Of a stretch of DNA of 64,000 nucleotides, positions 24,257-34,316 are shown piece after piece. The notes beneath the pieces were generated by a model. The model made no database searches, was not told the DNA's origin, and was given only the letters and a program-made list of their open reading frames with translations. How positions within the stretch are numbered: position 1 is the stretch's first letter; every line of letters starts with the position of its first letter. The translations under genes were made by a program, and so were the position numbers. Origin of the DNA: JANQIO01 sp038746745 (lineage in GTDB: Bacteria; Pseudomonadota; Gammaproteobacteria; Pseudomonadales; Halieaceae); the NCBI GenBank assembly GCA_038746745.1, contig JBCDKJ010000006.1, positions 1 to 64,000 of the forward strand, given 5' to 3'.

Positions 24257-27200
24257 AGCGCCGCCACCAGCTCAGCGTGTTTCGCCATCACCGCTTCGTA
24301 CGCGGCCAGTGCCGCAGCCAGCTCTTCCTGTAGCAGTTTAAACACTTGTCGTTGCGGCTCTGTTGGCTTGCCGGTGCCAAACACCAGGTTACTGTACAGA
24401 ATTCCTAGCCGGTCATTAAGCTGGATAGGGTACGCGATCTTATCTTTCGGGCTCTCGTTTTTGACCTGGTAAAGCTGCTTCTCTACCGCCAGTAGCTCAT
24501 CCAGGAATGCCTTGGTCTGAGTCGAAGGCTCGCCACCCTGCTTTTTGAGCTGCTGGCGCAGTTTACGAATTTTGATTACTGTGCCGTTGGCTGCGCTTAC
24601 CGCATCTCTGACTTCCAGCGCGAAATCGCGCTGTGCTACCAGATCAGCCATGGGTATTTCGGCCTGTGCCGGGTGAGAAGTGACGGTTACAGTTTGCTCA
24701 ACCGTTTTTCCGCCCGCCGTCAGGCGCGCCGTGTAGTTGCCCGGTAGCACCTTGGGACCAAAGAAGGGTGGAGGTGCTTCGGTAATCATGCCGGGGAACA
24801 TGGCAGCTCCTGTGTGGAACAGCGCCCAACTGGCAGAGTAGCCGCCAGCGTCAAGCCTGAGTCTTACCGGCACTCGACTAACCAGCTTTCCCTCTGCATC
24901 GAAGATCGACAGTCTGATGCCTTTTGCCGATTCTGGCAGATAGAAGTTTAAGGTCGCAGGAACGGCAGAGAGCACAGCCGTATTGGGCGGAAACAGGGTG
25001 ACGTCCTGCGGCGCGCCATTCTGCGCGAGGTAACGCAGCGTCCCAAGACCTTCCAGCACATAGAAGGAGCGACCGTGGGTGGCGATGGCAAGCTCGTCGC
25101 CCTTCACGTCAATACCCATAACCGGGGTGCTGGGTAAGTTGAGTGACAAGGACTGCCAGCTCTTCCCACCATTCATCGATACCCGCACGCCCTTTTCCGT
25201 GCCCAGATACAGAAGTCCGGCAACATCGCTGTCTTCGCGAATGCTGTGGACGAACTCTTCTGCGCCCAGGCCCTGGTCTATTCGAGTCCAGCTCTTGCCG
25301 TAGTTGTCGGTCTTATAGACGTAGGGAGCCCTGTCCGCCATTTCGTAGCGCTTGGCGACTACGTAAGCCGTACCTGGCTGGTGTCTCGATGCGTCTATGG
25401 CGCCGATGCGGCTATGGGGCGGCAGGTCTGGTGGGGTAACGTCCTGCCAGGTCTTACCGCTATTGCGGGTGACGTGTACCAGCCCGTCGTCGGAGCCCGT
25501 CCAGATCAAGGCAGCATCAATGGGCGAGGGTGCCAGGCTGTAGAGGGTGCCGTAGACCTCGGGGCCGTCCTGATCCAGGCGCACAGGTCCGCCGGTTTCA
25601 CCCAGTGTTTCTGGCTCCGCGCGGGTGAGGTCCGGGCTTATCTTTTCCCAGCTATCTCCCTCATTCTGGCTGCGCCACAGAGACTGTGAGCCAACGTACA
25701 GGGTTTTTTTGTCCGCCTGTGAGAAGGCCACCGGGAAGGTCCAGTTCCAGCGTTCGGTCATGCTGGCAGCGGTCTGACCCATAACACCGTAGGGGTAGGG
25801 CGACACATTGGTAGTGGCCTCTGTGGTTCTGTCGTAGCGGTACAAGGTATTTGTTGAGCTGATAAAAAACAGGTTCGGCTTGGTCGGATGAGGGGCTACA
25901 AAGCCATTCTCACTGGGGGCGACCTCCCGATAATCGTTAAAAGTGTCGACGTGGGCAGGCCCGCCGCCCAGTGCATCAAACGCACCGGCGCGTCGGCTGG
26001 GCACGCAAATCGCTGAATTGTCCTGCTGGGTCCCGCACAGCTCGTAGGGGAACGCGTTTGTGGTTGCCAGGCGATAGATCTGGGCGGTGGGGTAATCCTG
26101 TTCGGTCCAGGTCTGCCCGCCGTTCACCGTAACGCTGGCACCGCCGTCGTCGGCGACAATCATGCGCTCCGGCGTGGACGATGATATCCACAGGTCGTGG
26201 CTGTCGGCATGACGCGTGGGTACTGCCTTGAATTTGGCCCCGCCATCGACGGACTTCTCCAGTTTGAAACTCAGGATGTACAGGGTGTCGAGTTCGGTGG
26301 GGTGCGGCCTGAGCTGCATAAAATAGAAGCTGCGCTGCCACAGTTTGCGTGCACCGTTGATGTGGCTCCAGCTCATACCACCGTCGTCAGACCGGTAGAG
26401 GCCGCCTTGCTCCGCTTCAATGTTGGCGTACACTCGCCGACTGTTGACCGGTGAAACCGCAATGGTCATCTTGCCGAGAACCGTGTCTGGCAGACCGGGA
26501 TTGCGGGTGATGTCCGTCCAGGTATCGCCGCCGTCGCTGGATTTATAGATGGCAGAGCCCGGGCCGCCGCTCCAGAGCTTCCAGGGCTTGCGGTAGACCT
26601 CCCACAGCGTGGCGTAAAGCACCGACGGATCGTTAGGGTCCATGGCAAGGTCAATAGCGCCGGCGCGATCAGAAGTGAACAGAATCTGTTCCCAGCTTTC
26701 GCCGCCGTCGGTAGAGCGATACACACCGCGTTCTTTATTGGCACTGAAGGGATCGCCTAGAGCGGCTGCGTACAGGAGTTGGCTGTCGCTTGGGTGAATG
26801 CGCAGCGTCGTGATGGTCCGGGTTTTTTCCAGGCCGATATTGCGCCAGGTTTTACCACCATCCTCGGTTTTATAGACGCCATCACCTTGCAAAACGTTAC
26901 CGCGTAGCTGTCCCTCGCCCATGCCCACATAAACCGTGTCCGGCTGCTTCTGGTCTATCGCGATGGCGCCTACCGACGCCGATGCAAGCTGGCCGTCACC
27001 CACGGGGTACCAGGTAGTGCCGCCGTCGGTGGTTTTCCACAGCCCACCGCCGGTTGCGCCGAAATAGTATTCAAAGGGACGCGCATCGTTGCCGGCCGCA
27101 GCAATCGAGCGCCCGCCGCGGGCTGGGCCCACGTTACGCCAGGAAAGCATTTGGTAAGCCTGCTCTACAGCAGGCGCGGAGTCTTGTGCGACGACCTGTG

Positions 27201-27312
27201 GGGCCGCTGCGAAGGCAGCGACCAGACCACAGGCGGCAACTATACGTTTAGAAACTGACGTTAAGCGAGGCGTACCACATACGCTGGCGGATATCGTTGA
27301 AGCTAAAGTCAA
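24253..27312 (-). CDS. BNR/VPS10-type beta-propeller protein, exported
   Basis: About 1019 residues with a signal peptide (RIVAACGLVAAFAAAPQVVAQ) and many Asp-box/BNR repeats of the S.DGG.TW type, for example TTDGGTTW, TEDGGKTW, STDGGESW, SSDGGDTW and SDDGGMSW, forming one or two propellers as in sortilin/VPS10-like bacterial proteins. The C-terminal 250 residues form a beta-rich domain and a helical region rich in Lys/Gln. Such proteins are found beside TonB receptors in scavenging loci, but the activity is unknown. The proposed start is TTG 27312, with GGGAGG eight bases upstream inside the TonB gene end, giving a 65-base overlap; an ATG at 27363 would also place the signal peptide far from the N-terminus. 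It is co-transcribed with the TonB receptor upstream. Confidence 0.75.
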   Translation of the reverse strand: MTLASTISASVCGTPRLTSVSKRIVAACGLVAAFAAAPQVVAQDSAPAVEQAYQMLSWRNVGPARGGRSIAAAGNDARPFEYYFGATGGGLWKTTDGGTTWYPVGDGQLASASVGAIAIDQKQPDTVYVGMGEGQLRGNVLQGDGVYKTEDGGKTWRNIGLEKTRTITTLRIHPSDSQLLYAAALGDPFSANKERGVYRSTDGGESWEQILFTSDRAGAIDLAMDPNDPSVLYATLWEVYRKPWKLWSGGPGSAIYKSSDGGDTWTDITRNPGLPDTVLGKMTIAVSPVNSRRVYANIEAEQGGLYRSDDGGMSWSHINGARKLWQRSFYFMQLRPHPTELDTLYILSFKLEKSVDGGAKFKAVPTRHADSHDLWISSSTPERMIVADDGGASVTVNGGQTWTEQDYPTAQIYRLATTNAFPYELCGTQQDNSAICVPSRRAGAFDALGGGPAHVDTFNDYREVAPSENGFVAPHPTKPNLFFISSTNTLYRYDRTTEATTNVSPYPYGVMGQTAASMTERWNWTFPVAFSQADKKTLYVGSQSLWRSQNEGDSWEKISPDLTRAEPETLGETGGPVRLDQDGPEVYGTLYSLAPSPIDAALIWTGSDDGLVHVTRNSGKTWQDVTPPDLPPHSRIGAIDASRHQPGTAYVVAKRYEMADRAPYVYKTDNYGKSWTRIDQGLGAEEFVHSIREDSDVAGLLYLGTEKGVRVSMNGGKSWQSLSLNLPSTPVMGIDVKGDELAIATHGRSFYVLEGLGTLRYLAQNGAPQDVTLFPPNTAVLSAVPATLNFYLPESAKGIRLSIFDAEGKLVSRVPVRLRLDAGGYSASWALFHTGAAMFPGMITEAPPPFFGPKVLPGNYTARLTAGGKTVEQTVTVTSHPAQAEIPMADLVAQRDFALEVRDAVSAANGTVIKIRKLRQQLKKQGGEPSTQTKAFLDELLAVEKQLYQVKNESPKDKIAYPIQLNDRLGILYSNLVFGTGKPTEPQRQVFKLLQEELAAALAAYEAVMAKHAELVAAL

Positions 27313-29914
27313 AGTCGTTGCCTCCCGGGAAGAATTGCGGTTCTTCATCAGTAATGTTTTCAATGCCCAAAGTCACGACCGCACGGGAGATCAGCCCCAG
27401 ACCCTGCTCGAAGGCATAGCTCGCCTGCACGTCCACATATGCCTGCGAATCAATTACGACATCCTCCAGACCAAAGAAGCGGTCGGCAGCTAGGTCGTCG
27501 TATTCGTCTATAAAGTTGTATTGCAGCGACGCGGTGAAATCACCGTAGCCCAGCGACAGAGTGCCGAGGAAGCGCATCTGAGGGGTCAGGCCGAACACCT
27601 CGTTCGCGGTGCCTTCCAGATTGTCCAGCACTGTGCCATCTGTCAGGGTCGCGTCTACCGAAAGGGTGTAGGTGGTGGCCAGGCTGATACCCAGGTCAAA
27701 GGTGTCCGCAATCATCCTGTTGTAGTTGATGGCGGCGTCGATGCCTTCGTAGTTCCTTTCCCCGGCATTAATTAGAATGGTTTCAACGATGATGTTCTCA
27801 CCGCCAGTACCGATGCCGGGTCCGCGGAAGACGTTGCCGGGTAGTAGGCCGTCTAAAACCGCCTGCGCCTGCGGCGCGAGAATCAGGTCGGTCTGCTCGA
27901 GCTGCCACCAGTCGACAGAGATACGAAGCCCGTCGATCGCCGTCGGCGTTAAGATCAACCCAAGGCTCAGTGTTTCTGCTTCTTCCGGTGCCAGATCGGG
28001 GTTTCCACCGGTAATACCCTGCACATCGACGATCGGGCTGCCCGGTAAAGTGTTGTCGACCAGCCTGAGTTCGGCAAAGCTCTGAGCTCCTGCAAGGTTT
28101 TCCAGTGGCGGCGCCCTAAAGGACGTGTTCCAGGACCCGCGGAAAGCGAGCTGATCGGGGATAAGCTGGTACTTGACGGAGATCAGAGGATCTGTGGTGC
28201 TGCCCACGTCGTCAAAGTCCTCATAGCGCACCGCCAGGCCCAGTTCCATGCGGGGGTCATCGGCCGCGCCAACTGTGCCCAAGAGGGGGATGCGCGCCTC
28301 CAGGAATCCAGCCCAAACCTGGCGGTCCAGATCTTCCGGTTGTGCCGGAGAGGTATCCAGGAACGCACCGGCTGATACTAGTGCGTCTGGCTTGAATTGG
28401 AACTCTTCGGAGCGCCAGTTGAGACCTGCGACGACCTGTACATCACCGGAATTGGTGCTAAACAAACTGCCCGTAATACGCGCGTCTGCTGTGAACAGCT
28501 CGGAGTCGCGCTCGAAGCTTCGCGTCCTCACAATGCCTTCATACTGAGCATCGGTGTTACAGAAGTTACAGAACACATTGATGGATTCCGGTCCCGTCAG
28601 CGCAAGAGAAGCCTCCAGCGGCTCTATCAGGTAAGCGGTGGGCCGGTCCTGATCTATCTCTTGCGAGAAAGCATTACCAGACACGGTTAACGTGAATTTG
28701 TCGTTAAGGTCGTGGTCCAGCGTGAAGGAACCGCGAGATGCTGTCAGGGTTTCTTCGTTTAACGCACCAACGTTGTTAAAACGGTCTCCACCGAAAGGAC
28801 GCCATTGAGCAAACACTGTCCTGCCGAAGGGGTTCCAGTAGTTGGTAGCAGGCACCTGCAAAAACGCTGTCGAGACACCGCCGACGAACAAGGTCTCGAT
28901 TTCATGGTGCATGATGTTGCCGCGCAACCGTGTGTTTTCTCCCAACTTAACTTTTCCGCTCAGTAACAAGGTGTACTGGTCGGTCTCAGAATAAGCAGTC
29001 TGCCCGCGGCACTCCGCTCCACCATCACGGCAGGGATCAGCCCGGTCGTGCGCGTCTCTTTCAAAGTCGAACGGTCGATAGTCTGCGGGGTCTAGTGAAA
29101 ATTCCCCGCGGCCGATACGGTCGTAATCAAGGATCAGAGAGCCCTGCCCGGGCACAAGAATCTGAGCGGGGTTCTGGTTGGGGCTGCGTCCGTCGAAACC
29201 GCCCAGGGGCCGCCTGTCGTTGCTGATAAACTCGAAGCGGTCCACGCCGCGAAGCTCCGGGTTGCTGTACCAGTCGGCCAGAAAGAAAAAGCTGGCATCT
29301 TCGTCTCCTGCGCCATAGCTAAAGGTGTAGTTTTCAAAATCCCAGTTGTCTGCTTCACCGTAGCGAATGCCCAGTGCGGCGCCATCCTGGTAATCCTTCA
29401 TAACAAAGTTAACTACGCCCGCAACGGCGTCTGAGCCATAAATCGAGCTGGCGCCAGCCTTAAGGACTTCGACTCGCTTCAATGCTGCGGCAGGTATCAT
29501 GTTGACGTTTGCTGGCCCGTTGACGGAAAAGCGCTGGCCATCGACCAGTGATAGCGAATATTGCGGACCGATACCGCGTAAATTAAGGTTCTGTTGACTG
29601 CTACCGTCGCCGATATTCTGACCGTTGAACCCGCTGAAAGCAGGCTGGTTTTTCATAATATCGCCAACATTGAAAGCGCCGGACTGCTGCAGATCAACTT
29701 CGCCCAATACGTCGATTGGCAGTGCCTGAGTCTCGATAGCGGCTTCGGAAACGCCTATCGACGATCCCACTACAACAATTTCTTCCATGCTGGCGCTATC
29801 CTGCGCCTGCGCGGCTCCGCTGAGGGGCAGAGCGGCAAGTAAGCTCAAAGCGAGTGTATTTCTATAAGTAAAAGCTCGCTTTGGTGCGATGTTTTCCATC
29901 GTTTTCCTGATCAT
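27248..29914 (-). CDS. TonB-dependent outer-membrane receptor 1
   Basis: An 888-residue TonB receptor: signal peptide (LALSLLAALPLSGAAQAQ), a TonB-box-like EEIVVVG, the plug domain with LNLRGIGPQYSLSLVDGQR and a GASSIYGSDAVAGVVNFV block, then a 22-strand barrel ending in LNVSF. It imports a large substrate across the outer membrane using TonB energy. The barrel contains a Cys pair (CNFC) in an extracellular-looking loop. Start ATG 29914 has GAGG five bases upstream; ATG 29899 with AGGA six bases upstream is equally good. The promoter region carries one strong and one weaker copy of the element seen at the MarR promoter. The BNR-repeat gene follows and overlaps. Peptide import would fit the neighbourhood, but the ligand cannot be read from sequence. 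Confidence 0.9.
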   Translation of the reverse strand: MIRKTMENIAPKRAFTYRNTLALSLLAALPLSGAAQAQDSASMEEIVVVGSSIGVSEAAIETQALPIDVLGEVDLQQSGAFNVGDIMKNQPAFSGFNGQNIGDGSSQQNLNLRGIGPQYSLSLVDGQRFSVNGPANVNMIPAAALKRVEVLKAGASSIYGSDAVAGVVNFVMKDYQDGAALGIRYGEADNWDFENYTFSYGAGDEDASFFFLADWYSNPELRGVDRFEFISNDRRPLGGFDGRSPNQNPAQILVPGQGSLILDYDRIGRGEFSLDPADYRPFDFERDAHDRADPCRDGGAECRGQTAYSETDQYTLLLSGKVKLGENTRLRGNIMHHEIETLFVGGVSTAFLQVPATNYWNPFGRTVFAQWRPFGGDRFNNVGALNEETLTASRGSFTLDHDLNDKFTLTVSGNAFSQEIDQDRPTAYLIEPLEASLALTGPESINVFCNFCNTDAQYEGIVRTRSFERDSELFTADARITGSLFSTNSGDVQVVAGLNWRSEEFQFKPDALVSAGAFLDTSPAQPEDLDRQVWAGFLEARIPLLGTVGAADDPRMELGLAVRYEDFDDVGSTTDPLISVKYQLIPDQLAFRGSWNTSFRAPPLENLAGAQSFAELRLVDNTLPGSPIVDVQGITGGNPDLAPEEAETLSLGLILTPTAIDGLRISVDWWQLEQTDLILAPQAQAVLDGLLPGNVFRGPGIGTGGENIIVETILINAGERNYEGIDAAINYNRMIADTFDLGISLATTYTLSVDATLTDGTVLDNLEGTANEVFGLTPQMRFLGTLSLGYGDFTASLQYNFIDEYDDLAADRFFGLEDVVIDSQAYVDVQASYAFEQGLGLISRAVVTLGIENITDEEPQFFPGGNDFDFSFNDIRQRMWYASLNVSF

Positions 29915-29972
29915 GACAGCCTCGTAAACGTTTCACGGATATTGTATGCATAGCGGGCGCGTGAAACTTATT

Positions 29973-30008
29973 TCTCTTTATATCGAAGTAATATATCTTT
30001 ACATAAAG
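29973..30008 (-). promoter_or_regulatory. Regulon element (strong plus weak copy) before TonB receptor 1
   Basis: TATCTTTACATAAAG at 29994-30008 matches the element at the MarR promoter. A weaker copy at 29973-29993 matches 17 of 21 positions of the copy at 44533-44553. On the TonB coding strand, TTTATG sits at the -35 position with GATATA 17 bases later. The same spacer serves the divergent S9 peptidase gene. Confidence 0.6.
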
Positions 30009-30099
30009 CAAAAATCCAGCGCCGATTTTTAGCGCGTCGCCTGCAGGTATCGCGTTACAGTTTGGTCGTGTAACGCCAGCATCACGGAGGCAAATGCCC

Positions 30100-32298
30100 A
30101 TGAAACGTCATATCCATACAGCCTGCGCCAATTCCGTTTTTACGGAAATGACGCCAGCGTTGTGCCGCCGCCTGTTCCTCTGGGCCGCGCTTGCAGCGTT
30201 GACCGTTGCCGCGCCCGTTTCCTATGCAGACGCGTTTTCGGCGGAAGAGCTTCTGGCCCTGCCGCAAGTCGAGGACTACCGCAGTAATGTGAAAGGTGAT
30301 GTTGCCTGGGTGGAGCGGGCGGCCGCCCGTACCAGCATCTTTGTCGCGAGAGCGCCGTCCTACCGCCGAGAGCTACTGCATGAATATGCAGTAGATGATG
30401 GGGTGCCAGTGCGTCTGCTGGGCTTTGGCCCCAAGCAGGACGTTATCTTTTTGCGAGGCAGGCATGGTTTTAATCCTGCATTCGCAGCAAAACCCTCCGC
30501 GCCAGCAATATATGCGGTGAACGAGCGCCGGACAGCGCCTCGGGCGCTGCTGGACCCACTCACGGTGCCGCTGAGTGCTTTTGCAGTGTCTCCGGACCAG
30601 AAAACGCTGTTCCTGGCGCAGGGCGGTGATGTTCTGAGTTTACCGCTGTCAGGACGAGGAAATCCCGAGCTGTTGTTCAGCGCACGTGGAAGCATCCGCA
30701 GTCTGCTGCCATCGCCGGACGGCAAGCGATTGGCCTTTATCAGTGATCGCGCGGGGTATGAGCGCGGCAAGTATGCCTTTGCCGGGGTCTTTGAGCTGGG
30801 TGCTACCGCTATCCGTTATCTGGAACCGGGGCTCGGCGTAGACCAGGATCTTACCTGGGCACCAGACAGCCAACAGGTGGCCTTTATCCGCTTTGGATAT
30901 GAGCCTAAAACCTGGCGCTTCTCCGACCATCGCGAGGGTGCGCCTTTTGATGTGATGGTGGTTGACGCGAGCACCGGCCGCGGTGGCGCGGTCTTTACCT
31001 CTGCGCCCGGCTACGGCTCTCGCTTCAATGGGTTCTACTCCAGCGGATACTCTGGTCTGGGCGGCAGGAATTCACTGCTGTGGATGGCCAACGGCTTGCT
31101 GGTCTTTCCCTACGAGAAAACTGGCTGGAAACAGCTCTATGCCGTCCCGGCCTCTGGGGGTGCGCTGCAACAGCTCAGCACAGGACGTTCCGAAGTCAAA
31201 GCGGCCGTTATTTCCAGCGACCGCCGCGTGATTCACTACCTGTCCAATACCGAATCAGATCCTGACCGATTGCGCCTGTTTGCGCTGTCGCTGGACACCG
31301 ATCTGAAGCCGTCGCCTGTCTCCTTCGCAGAGCCAGGCGCCATGCCGCTTAACCTGCAACCACTGGCAACGGGCGGAGTGGTGTACGAGTTTGCCGGGCC
31401 GCAATCACTGGTGCGTCTGGTCGTCGCCAAGGACGCATCCTCACAGCAGCAGCTCAGCTCTGGTCCTGTCCCGGATGACAGTATTGGGCAACGGCTGCCG
31501 GCACCGGAAGTCGTTAGCTTTACTGCCAGAGACGGGCTGCGCATTCCCATGGTGGTGTATAAACCAGCCGCTATTCAAGGGCGTCATCCTGTCATCGTGC
31601 ACTCGCACGGTGGTCCCCGCAGCCAGGTATTTCCCGTCTGGGACACTGGTTTTAGCTACTACCTCTTACTGCGCTATCTGGCGAGTCAGGGCTACTACGT
31701 GTTCTCGGTGAACTTCCGCAGCGGTACGGGTTACGGCCTGGATTTTCGCGAGCCAGAAAGTTACGGCGGACGCGGCGCGGGGGATGTACTGGATTTCATC
31801 GATGCCGCCGACTTTATCAAGCAACATTATGAAGACATTGATCCGAAACGCATGGCGATCTACGGCCATTCCTATGGTGGTCACAATGTCACCAATGCAC
31901 TGGCACGTTCTGACGCGTATGCCGCGGGTATTTCTTCCGCTGGCGTCGGTGACTGGGTGACGGAGATGGAAAAGGACTTCCGTGAAGTCCTCCAATTCAA
32001 TATCCCACAGCGGGTGGAGCTGGAGCAGCAGGCTTTCGATTCCTCCGCCATATCTCTGATTGACCAATGGGGAGATGAGCCGCTGCTGCTGTTGCACGGG
32101 GATAACGACGGCTCTGCTGCTATGCAGCAATCCATCGAGTTGTATCAGGCGCTGCGCCGACGTGGCAAACCCGTTGAGGCTGTGGTGTTTCCGGGTGAGG
32201 CGCACAGTATCCAGCGCTATGAGTCCCGACTTCGTTACGTGGAAGCGCTGGATGACTTCTTACAGCGCTACATCGGTGGAGCCGTGGCGACGCCATAG
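30100..32298 (+). CDS. S9 family peptidase (prolyl oligopeptidase/acylaminoacyl-peptidase type)
   Basis: About 732 residues with an N-terminal export signal (LFLWAALAALTVAAPVSYA), a seven-bladed propeller region (about residues 50-410) with VSPDQKTLFLAQGG, PSPDGKRLAFISDR and WAPDSQQVAFIRFG blades, and a C-terminal alpha/beta-hydrolase domain. The triad is S591 in IYGHSYGGHN, D670 in HGDNDGSA and H702 in PGEAHSIQ; HSHGGPRSQ is the oxyanion loop. It hydrolyses short peptides in the periplasm. ATG 30100 has GGAGG nine bases upstream; ATG 30094 is too close to it. It is divergent from TonB receptor 1 and may share its control region, linking import and cleavage. Confidence 0.9.
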   Translation: MKRHIHTACANSVFTEMTPALCRRLFLWAALAALTVAAPVSYADAFSAEELLALPQVEDYRSNVKGDVAWVERAAARTSIFVARAPSYRRELLHEYAVDDGVPVRLLGFGPKQDVIFLRGRHGFNPAFAAKPSAPAIYAVNERRTAPRALLDPLTVPLSAFAVSPDQKTLFLAQGGDVLSLPLSGRGNPELLFSARGSIRSLLPSPDGKRLAFISDRAGYERGKYAFAGVFELGATAIRYLEPGLGVDQDLTWAPDSQQVAFIRFGYEPKTWRFSDHREGAPFDVMVVDASTGRGGAVFTSAPGYGSRFNGFYSSGYSGLGGRNSLLWMANGLLVFPYEKTGWKQLYAVPASGGALQQLSTGRSEVKAAVISSDRRVIHYLSNTESDPDRLRLFALSLDTDLKPSPVSFAEPGAMPLNLQPLATGGVVYEFAGPQSLVRLVVAKDASSQQQLSSGPVPDDSIGQRLPAPEVVSFTARDGLRIPMVVYKPAAIQGRHPVIVHSHGGPRSQVFPVWDTGFSYYLLLRYLASQGYYVFSVNFRSGTGYGLDFREPESYGGRGAGDVLDFIDAADFIKQHYEDIDPKRMAIYGHSYGGHNVTNALARSDAYAAGISSAGVGDWVTEMEKDFREVLQFNIPQRVELEQQAFDSSAISLIDQWGDEPLLLLHGDNDGSAAMQQSIELYQALRRRGKPVEAVVFPGEAHSIQRYESRLRYVEALDDFLQRYIGGAVATP

Positions 32299-32321
32299 CG
32301 CGGTAGTGATTTAAGCGCGAG

Positions 32322-34316
32322 TCAGGTGAGGTTCACGCCCAGTAGATTGAAAAAGACCATGGAGGCCAGCAAGGTGAGGGAGAAAACACCGATCAATGTG
32401 GCGTGAACCAGCGTGATTTTTGGGCCCACGCCTGCAAGCTGCGGCCAGGATGACCAACCGCGCACAGCGTGCCAGGTGATGAAGGCGCCGGAGAAAGCCG
32501 CCACATTCAGTGAAATCAGCATGATCGTGATGCGCGTGGTGTCGCCCTGATAATACTGAAACCCCCAGTCTGCCAGCGTGTCGGTGCCCCATAACGCCGC
32601 GACCAGCATCAGTACAAGCGATGAGCCCACGACGAGGCCGAGGCGCTTGGTAGCCTGCTGGCTGCCTGACACGCGCCACAAAGGGGTGAATATGCTGGTG
32701 AATACAACAAAAAACGACAGCGCAAGCATCACGGCCCAGGGCGTTGGACTGCTAAGGCCAGAAACCTTGCGCCAGGGGGAGTTGGTGGCGCGGGTATCCC
32801 AGCTTCGAAAGAGCGTGCCGTCGCTGAGCCGCTTAAACACCACGCGACGCTCCTTATCGTCGATTTGTTGGAACACGTTGCGTCCCAGCGATTCAAAGGT
32901 GTCCTTGCCAATTATCAGATGGCGTGCATCGGGCGCCTGGATGCGCATGGTGTTGCCAGCCGCAAACACCTTGCCGACTGAGTCAAAGCTGCGCCGCTCT
33001 GCCCAGTACTCCCCGGCGAGCTCAGCAGTGCTGAAATCGTTTGGGCCCGGTTCCCCAGGCGTGGCCTGAGGCAGTACTCTCGGCGGCAGGAATGTCTCGG
33101 CGAAGCTACGCCAGAGCTTTTTTGAGTCGGTCTGAGGCGGGCCTGTGGGAGCGTCATCGGTCTCCACCAGACGGCCACGGCCCAGCAGCTTCGCCAGCAG
33201 ATCGCCGAGGCTGGGTACTGGCGAAGTACCCATCAGCGTAAAGTACACGCCCATCCTGAGGTCAGGCAGGATGGCGATATAGCTCGCAAAACCGGGCAGG
33301 CCACAGCCGTGGGCCGCGACTTTATAATCACCGTAATAGGTTACTTTGAAATGCAGGCCAGAGCCGTCTACCAGGGGGCTGGCTCTGAAATGCGTTTGCT
33401 GCTGGACGTTACGCATGTCCCGTGACAACACGGCATCGTATTTCGGGGTCGCACCGCCGGCGTGAAAAGCTGCGTAGCGAAGCATGTCAGCGGCGGTTGC
33501 GGTAATACCGCCAGACGCTGCCGCTGAGGGGTGCTTGGGATACAGCTTAACCAGCTGCGCGTCCCCGTTTGGGAAGTACGCTGCGGGCGTGGCCATATGA
33601 TCGGGAAACTTTACGCTGTGATGCAGAATGGTGCTGTCCATCCCCAGCGGTGCGAATGTGTTTTCTGCCATATAGTCCGCAAGAACCTGTCCGCTGACGT
33701 CTTCGATTAACACGCCTTCAGTGGCAACCGCGAGGTTGGCGTAAAGCGCTACTTCACCAGGGCCGCGCAGCAGGTTTTCGCGCAGCAGGCGCTGCAGCTC
33801 CTCTGGGCTGACCGGTGTGGGAATGTCCGTATGCGCGCCCTGAGGCGTGCCACCGCCGGTCATCCCGCTGGTGTGGGTCATGATCTGCCGTAGCGTCACC
33901 TGGTCACCCCAGGGCGGGGGCAACTGGTAGCGCTCCAGTGCGGAGTTAACGGGTGTGTCCAAACTCGGAAACTGGCCGCGCTCAATGAGTTGAAGTGCAG
34001 ACAGCGCGGTGAAGGACTTCGAGAGCGAGCACATACGCATCATCGAGCGCTCGGCGTCCAGCGGTACCTTCGTTATCGGGTCTTCCCAGCCGTAGGCGTC
34101 AAGGAACAGCACCTCATCATCTTTAATGACGCCGAAGGCGGCGCCTGACAGACGTTTTTCGGAGACCGCTTTGCCCAGCCTCTCATCGGCCCAACTGCGC
34201 AGGTTGTCGGTGGTGATTTCCTGGAGTGCCGCGTTAATGGCCGGGCTGACTGTGGCAAACAGCAGAGCTGAAATGGCGATCGCGCCACGTATCGACCTCA
34301 GCCCCCGGATGCTCAC
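32322..34316 (-). CDS. Beta-lactamase-fold serine hydrolase (class C/S12 type) with membrane tail
   Basis: A 664-residue exported protein: signal peptide, then a beta-lactamase/DD-peptidase domain with the SxxK motif in CSLSKSFTALS, the YxN motif in YANLAVATEG and HGCGLPG in place of the KTG box. After residue 500 the chain has about four hydrophobic helices, so the catalytic domain is anchored in the inner membrane facing the periplasm. Members of this fold also act as D-aminopeptidases, esterases and, as MlrB, as a peptidase on linearised microcystin. The GTG start at 34316 overlaps the stop of the M81 gene by four bases. The coupling to an MlrC relative suggests a joint peptide-cleaving function and not antibiotic resistance. 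Confidence 0.82.
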   Translation of the reverse strand: MSIRGLRSIRGAIAISALLFATVSPAINAALQEITTDNLRSWADERLGKAVSEKRLSGAAFGVIKDDEVLFLDAYGWEDPITKVPLDAERSMMRMCSLSKSFTALSALQLIERGQFPSLDTPVNSALERYQLPPPWGDQVTLRQIMTHTSGMTGGGTPQGAHTDIPTPVSPEELQRLLRENLLRGPGEVALYANLAVATEGVLIEDVSGQVLADYMAENTFAPLGMDSTILHHSVKFPDHMATPAAYFPNGDAQLVKLYPKHPSAAASGGITATAADMLRYAAFHAGGATPKYDAVLSRDMRNVQQQTHFRASPLVDGSGLHFKVTYYGDYKVAAHGCGLPGFASYIAILPDLRMGVYFTLMGTSPVPSLGDLLAKLLGRGRLVETDDAPTGPPQTDSKKLWRSFAETFLPPRVLPQATPGEPGPNDFSTAELAGEYWAERRSFDSVGKVFAAGNTMRIQAPDARHLIIGKDTFESLGRNVFQQIDDKERRVVFKRLSDGTLFRSWDTRATNSPWRKVSGLSSPTPWAVMLALSFFVVFTSIFTPLWRVSGSQQATKRLGLVVGSSLVLMLVAALWGTDTLADWGFQYYQGDTTRITIMLISLNVAAFSGAFITWHAVRGWSSWPQLAGVGPKITLVHATLIGVFSLTLLASMVFFNLLGVNLT

